Shown piece after piece: positions 61,493 to 64,000 of a stretch of 64,000 nucleotides of DNA. A program made the translations under genes and the position numbers. Below the pieces are notes generated by a model. It saw nothing but the letters and a program-made list of their open reading frames with translations. It did not search any database and was not told the origin of the DNA. Location of the stretch: positions 248,001-312,000 of the forward strand of contig NZ_SCNG01000005.1 in NCBI RefSeq assembly GCF_005503555.1, given 5' to 3'. The DNA comes from Rudaea sp. 3F27F6 (GTDB lineage Bacteria; Pseudomonadota; Gammaproteobacteria; Xanthomonadales; Rhodanobacteraceae). Numbering within the stretch: position 1 is the stretch's first letter; every line of letters starts with the position of its first letter.

Positions 61493-62913
61493 GGCGTTGC
61501 TCCGCGCAGCCAGAGGTCGTTGGGTGCGCGGCGATACGGCAGCGCGGAAAAATCGAAGCCGAGTGTACCCGGCGCGTCGATGTAGAAGATCTGCTCGGCA
61601 AGCGCGCCGAAGCCGGCGTGGAAGTGTTGTGTACTTTTGACCACGACGAGCCGCCGCGTGGCGAGCGCGATGCCGGCCGCCGCGAATACTTCCGGGGAAA
61701 AAGTCTGGGTGCGCTCCGAGCACAGCGCGATCTCGACGTCGCCGACGCGCAGCCCGGCAACGTCGCCGGTCGGCACGCTGATGCCGCCGTAGCCCGGCGC
61801 GGTCTGGCGCAGGTCGCGGCGCAGGCCGATCACTTCGGCGACGAGATCGACCGGCGCGCCCGACAGCGCCGAGCATTTGCCGCCGATGCGCAGCGGCAGT
61901 GTCGCGCCGAGGCCGGCCTTGAAAGCGAATGCGGTCGCGACCGGATCCCAGAGCGCGCCGATCGCGCACGGTCCCGGCGGCGTGGCGAGCAGGCGGCTCA
62001 GCACATAGGTCGAATCGCCCGGCGCGCCGCCGCCGGGATTGTCGGCGAGATCGGCGGCGACGATGAGTCCTTGCGTTGCGCGTGCCGCGGCGAGCAGCGC
62101 GTCGATCGAGGTCAGCGGCGGCGTGCATTTTCCGCGCAGTGCGCGCAGCTCGTTTCCGAGCGTCGCTGCGAGCGCTGCGCCGTTGTCCTGCGCCGCGTCG
62201 GTGTAGACCAGCACCTTGGTGCCGATGCTCGTGCTGTCGCCCCACGGAAAGCCGTGCGCGATCGAGATCGACAGCGCCACGCCCGCGGTTTCGAGTTCAC
62301 GCAGGCGGGAGACGAAAGCGCGCATCGGCTCGCGTGTGGTGTGGTAGAGATCGAGTTGCTTGCAGTCGTACATCGCTGCTGATGCGCGGCGTCCGCCGTC
62401 CAGCTGGCGCGCGCACAGCGCGGCGAGTGCGTGCGTGCTCTCGGCGATGTCGGTGTGCGGATATTCCTTGTAGCAGACCAGCGCGTCGGCGAGTTCGACC
62501 ATGGCGTCGCTGAGATGGCAGTGCGGATCGAGCACCGCGCCGAGGAAGGAGCCTGCGCCGATGCGCTCGCGCACGCGTGCAAGCAGATCGGCTTCGCAGT
62601 CTTCGATATCGGGCGTCGCCATCGCGCCGTGCAGATTCAGCAGCACGGCGTCGAACGGCTGCCGCGCTTCGAGATCGGCGAGCAGTGCCTCGCGCAGCTC
62701 GATCCACGAGGCGGTGGTGATCGGTCCCGCGGGCTGGGCGATGAGATTCGGGCCGACGACGATCTCGGCGCCGCGGTCGAGCAGAGGGCCGAACAAGCTG
62801 CGTCGAGCGTCTGCGCCGTGGCCGAAGTCCGTCTCGATGAAATCTACGGCAGAGCACGGGATCGGAGAGAACGCATTGGTCTCGTTGGAAATGCCGCCGT
62901 AGTAGATGCGCAT
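61489..62913 (-). CDS. M81 family metallopeptidase (MlrC-like)
   Basis: The 474-residue protein starts MRIYYGGISNETNAFSPIPC, the family N-terminus. It continues LHGAMATPDIEDCEADLLAR, DPHCHLSDAMV (metal-ligand region), KEYPHTDIAEST, ADLADNPGGGAPGDSTYVLS, then the MlrC C-terminal domain (GALWDPVATAFAFKAGLGAT, VVKSTQHFHAGF). MlrC degrades linear microcystin peptides; most homologues act on unknown small peptides. No signal peptide. It is coupled to the downstream MFS gene. Confidence 0.9.
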   Translation of the reverse strand: MRIYYGGISNETNAFSPIPCSAVDFIETDFGHGADARRSLFGPLLDRGAEIVVGPNLIAQPAGPITTASWIELREALLADLEARQPFDAVLLNLHGAMATPDIEDCEADLLARVRERIGAGSFLGAVLDPHCHLSDAMVELADALVCYKEYPHTDIAESTHALAALCARQLDGGRRASAAMYDCKQLDLYHTTREPMRAFVSRLRELETAGVALSISIAHGFPWGDSTSIGTKVLVYTDAAQDNGAALAATLGNELRALRGKCTPPLTSIDALLAAARATQGLIVAADLADNPGGGAPGDSTYVLSRLLATPPGPCAIGALWDPVATAFAFKAGLGATLPLRIGGKCSALSGAPVDLVAEVIGLRRDLRQTAPGYGGISVPTGDVAGLRVGDVEIALCSERTQTFSPEVFAAAGIALATRRLVVVKSTQHFHAGFGALAEQIFYIDAPGTLGFDFSALPYRRAPNDLWLRGATP

Positions 62914-62976
62914 CGAGGGTTCCGCTGCAGGAAAGAGACGCGTCGCCGCGTGTTTCGTGCGGCGATGACGAATTTA

Positions 62977-63005
62977 TTTAATGATACACTTGTGTATCGT
63001 AAATA
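62977..63005 (+). promoter_or_regulatory. Candidate promoter with operator in its spacer
   Basis: TTTAAT (62977-62982), 17-base spacer, TAAATA (63000-63005). The spacer is almost exactly the inverted repeat at 62983-62998. It would start transcription near 63012 toward the hydrolase gene. Confidence 0.5.
62983..62998. promoter_or_regulatory. Operator 1, GATAC-N6-GTATC
   Basis: GATACACTTGTGTATC: arms of seven bases pair perfectly around TT. Same geometry as operator 2. Confidence 0.65.
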
Positions 63006-63059
63006 AACAATGATATCGTCGAAAACAAGAAATACAGAAGAACAAGAAAAAATTCTAGC

Positions 63060-63075
63060 GATACAAAAAAGTATC
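63060..63075. promoter_or_regulatory. Operator 2, GATAC-N6-GTATC
   Basis: GATACAAAAAAGTATC: the same five-base arms and six-base spacing as operator 1, 77 bases downstream and just before the ribosome-binding site of the hydrolase gene. Confidence 0.6.
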
Positions 63076-63096
63076 AGATAACGACGGGAGGACGGA

Positions 63097-64000
63097 GTGG
63101 GAATCCGACTGAAATCGCTGATCCGTTATGGATCGATGTTCGTGGCCGCGGTGCTGGTTCTGTTCGCGGTCTGGCTGGGCGGCGCGCTATGGGCGCGCGC
63201 GCAAATACGCGACGTCAATGCGGGAAGTACGCGCATCTTCGCCGAGGACGGCGTCGCCGAGCAGGAGTACGTCACGCTCGGCGGCGTGCGCCAATGGATC
63301 AGCGTGCGTGCGATGACGCGCGGGCAGCCCCTGCTGCTGTATCTGCACGGCGGTCCCGGCGGCGTGATCAGCGATGTCTCCTATGTCTTCGCCAGACCCT
63401 GGGAAGATTTTTTCACCGTCGTGCAGTGGGATCAGCGCGGCTTCGGCCGCTCGGCGATCGATCTCGACACGATGGCGCCGGTTACCGAGGAGCAACTCGT
63501 CGCCGACGCGATCGAGCTGATCGAGCAACTGCGGAAGCGTTACGGTCAGCGCAAGATCGTGCTCGTCGGCCAGTCTTTCGGCACGATCATCGGCGCGGGC
63601 GTGGCGCGGCAGCGCCCCGATCTGCTGCACGCTTATGTCGGCTTGGGCCAGGTGACGAACTGGTCGACCATCTTCGCCGACGCGCGCGCCGCCATGCTCG
63701 CGGACGCGCACGACGCGAGCGATCCCGCGCTCGTCGACGCACTCGACAAACTGCCGCCCGCGCCGCCGGCGAGCGATCCCGTGGCATACGCGGGCTGGGG
63801 CGACCGCATCCAACTCGAAGCGGTGCGCCGCGGCCACTTTTGGTACAACGCGCGCAGCGAAGGCGATCTTTTGCGGCGCATTTTGAACTGGCAGTTGCTG
63901 TCGCCGACGCAGTCGCTGGGCCAGATCGGCGCGAGGCTCGTCGGCAGCGGCAAAGAAAAGACTTTGTTGCCTGTGCTGCGCTCGATCGCGGACTGGGATT
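63097..64000 (+). CDS. Membrane-anchored alpha/beta hydrolase, truncated by window end
   Basis: Translation from GTG 63097 (GGGAGG upstream) stays open to the end of the window, 301 residues. An N-terminal helix (SMFVAAVLVLFAVWLGGALW) anchors or exports it. HGGPGG (oxyanion loop), WDQRGFGRSA and the nucleophile elbow GQSFG identify a proline-iminopeptidase-like alpha/beta hydrolase. The catalytic His and perhaps a partner gene lie beyond base 64000. The upstream region has two matched operators and a candidate promoter, suggesting tight repression. Confidence 0.85.
   Translation, partial: MGIRLKSLIRYGSMFVAAVLVLFAVWLGGALWARAQIRDVNAGSTRIFAEDGVAEQEYVTLGGVRQWISVRAMTRGQPLLLYLHGGPGGVISDVSYVFARPWEDFFTVVQWDQRGFGRSAIDLDTMAPVTEEQLVADAIELIEQLRKRYGQRKIVLVGQSFGTIIGAGVARQRPDLLHAYVGLGQVTNWSTIFADARAAMLADAHDASDPALVDALDKLPPAPPASDPVAYAGWGDRIQLEAVRRGHFWYNARSEGDLLRRILNWQLLSPTQSLGQIGARLVGSGKEKTLLPVLRSIADWD

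Overview
This 64 kb window is high-GC chromosomal DNA from a Gram-negative bacterium. An outer membrane is shown by a UDP-2,3-diacylglucosamine hydrolase (LpxH), a TonB-dependent receptor with FecI/FecR-type signalling, and lipobox proteins. Gene content (minCDE preceded by a GNAT gene, a DUF1631 giant, Gld-type ABC genes outside Bacteroidetes, an IPTL-CTERM-type protein, a DesK-like kinase) suggests a gammaproteobacterium of the Xanthomonadales/Lysobacterales, possibly Rhodanobacteraceae. That placement is inference. I saw no rRNA, tRNA, CRISPR array, transposase or phage gene.

Region 1 (1-8.1 kb) is the accessory island and the most interesting part. It holds the 3' part of an RHS/YD-repeat polymorphic toxin ending in a variable domain with an HExxH metallopeptidase-like motif, and an ATGA-coupled small exported protein (candidate immunity). 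Next comes a 39-residue remnant of a second RHS C-terminus, and then three tandem ankyrin-repeat lipoproteins that show recent gene conversion. Base composition drops visibly from the RHS core into this array. I read it as a toxin/immunity locus with a displaced older module whose immunity genes were kept and amplified.

Region 2 (8.1-13.9 kb) has a DUF1631 protein, a secreted GH18 chitinase with two chitin-binding modules, and a proline-rich SH3-domain protein. Region 3 (13.9-23.6 kb, minus strand) is housekeeping and small-molecule metabolism: lpxH, periplasmic cyclophilin, a phosphoribosyltransferase, exopolyphosphatase, DUF1275, VOC protein, YtcJ-like amidohydrolase, alpha/beta hydrolase, pirin and an AhpD-like protein. 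The last is divergent from a LysR regulator across a 20-bp perfect palindrome. Region 4 (24.7-31.4 kb) has a Bcr/CflA exporter, small unknown genes, a YbhB protein and the GNAT-minC-minD-minE operon, with two hairpin repeat elements.

Region 5 (31.7-42.8 kb, plus strand) has a NarL/DesK-type two-component system, an SRPBCC membrane protein, a Gld-type ABC exporter set (ATPase, permease, GldG, DUF4340), then a cupin, an ATP10-like secreted protein, a flavodoxin-fold reductase and a RIO-type kinase. Region 6 (42.9-49.8 kb, minus) is a cell-surface-signalling unit: TonB receptor with STN domain, ECF sigma factor, FecR anti-sigma factor and a secreted amidohydrolase. Region 7 (49.9-64 kb) has DUF423, a 1,376-residue IPTL-CTERM-type surface protein with near-identical 318-bp repeats, a penicillin-acylase-family enzyme, a fatty-acid-CoA ligase, a TetR regulator, a coupled M81 (MlrC) peptidase/MFS pair, and an alpha/beta hydrolase running off the end. 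The hydrolase promoter region carries two identical-geometry operators (GATAC-N6-GTATC).
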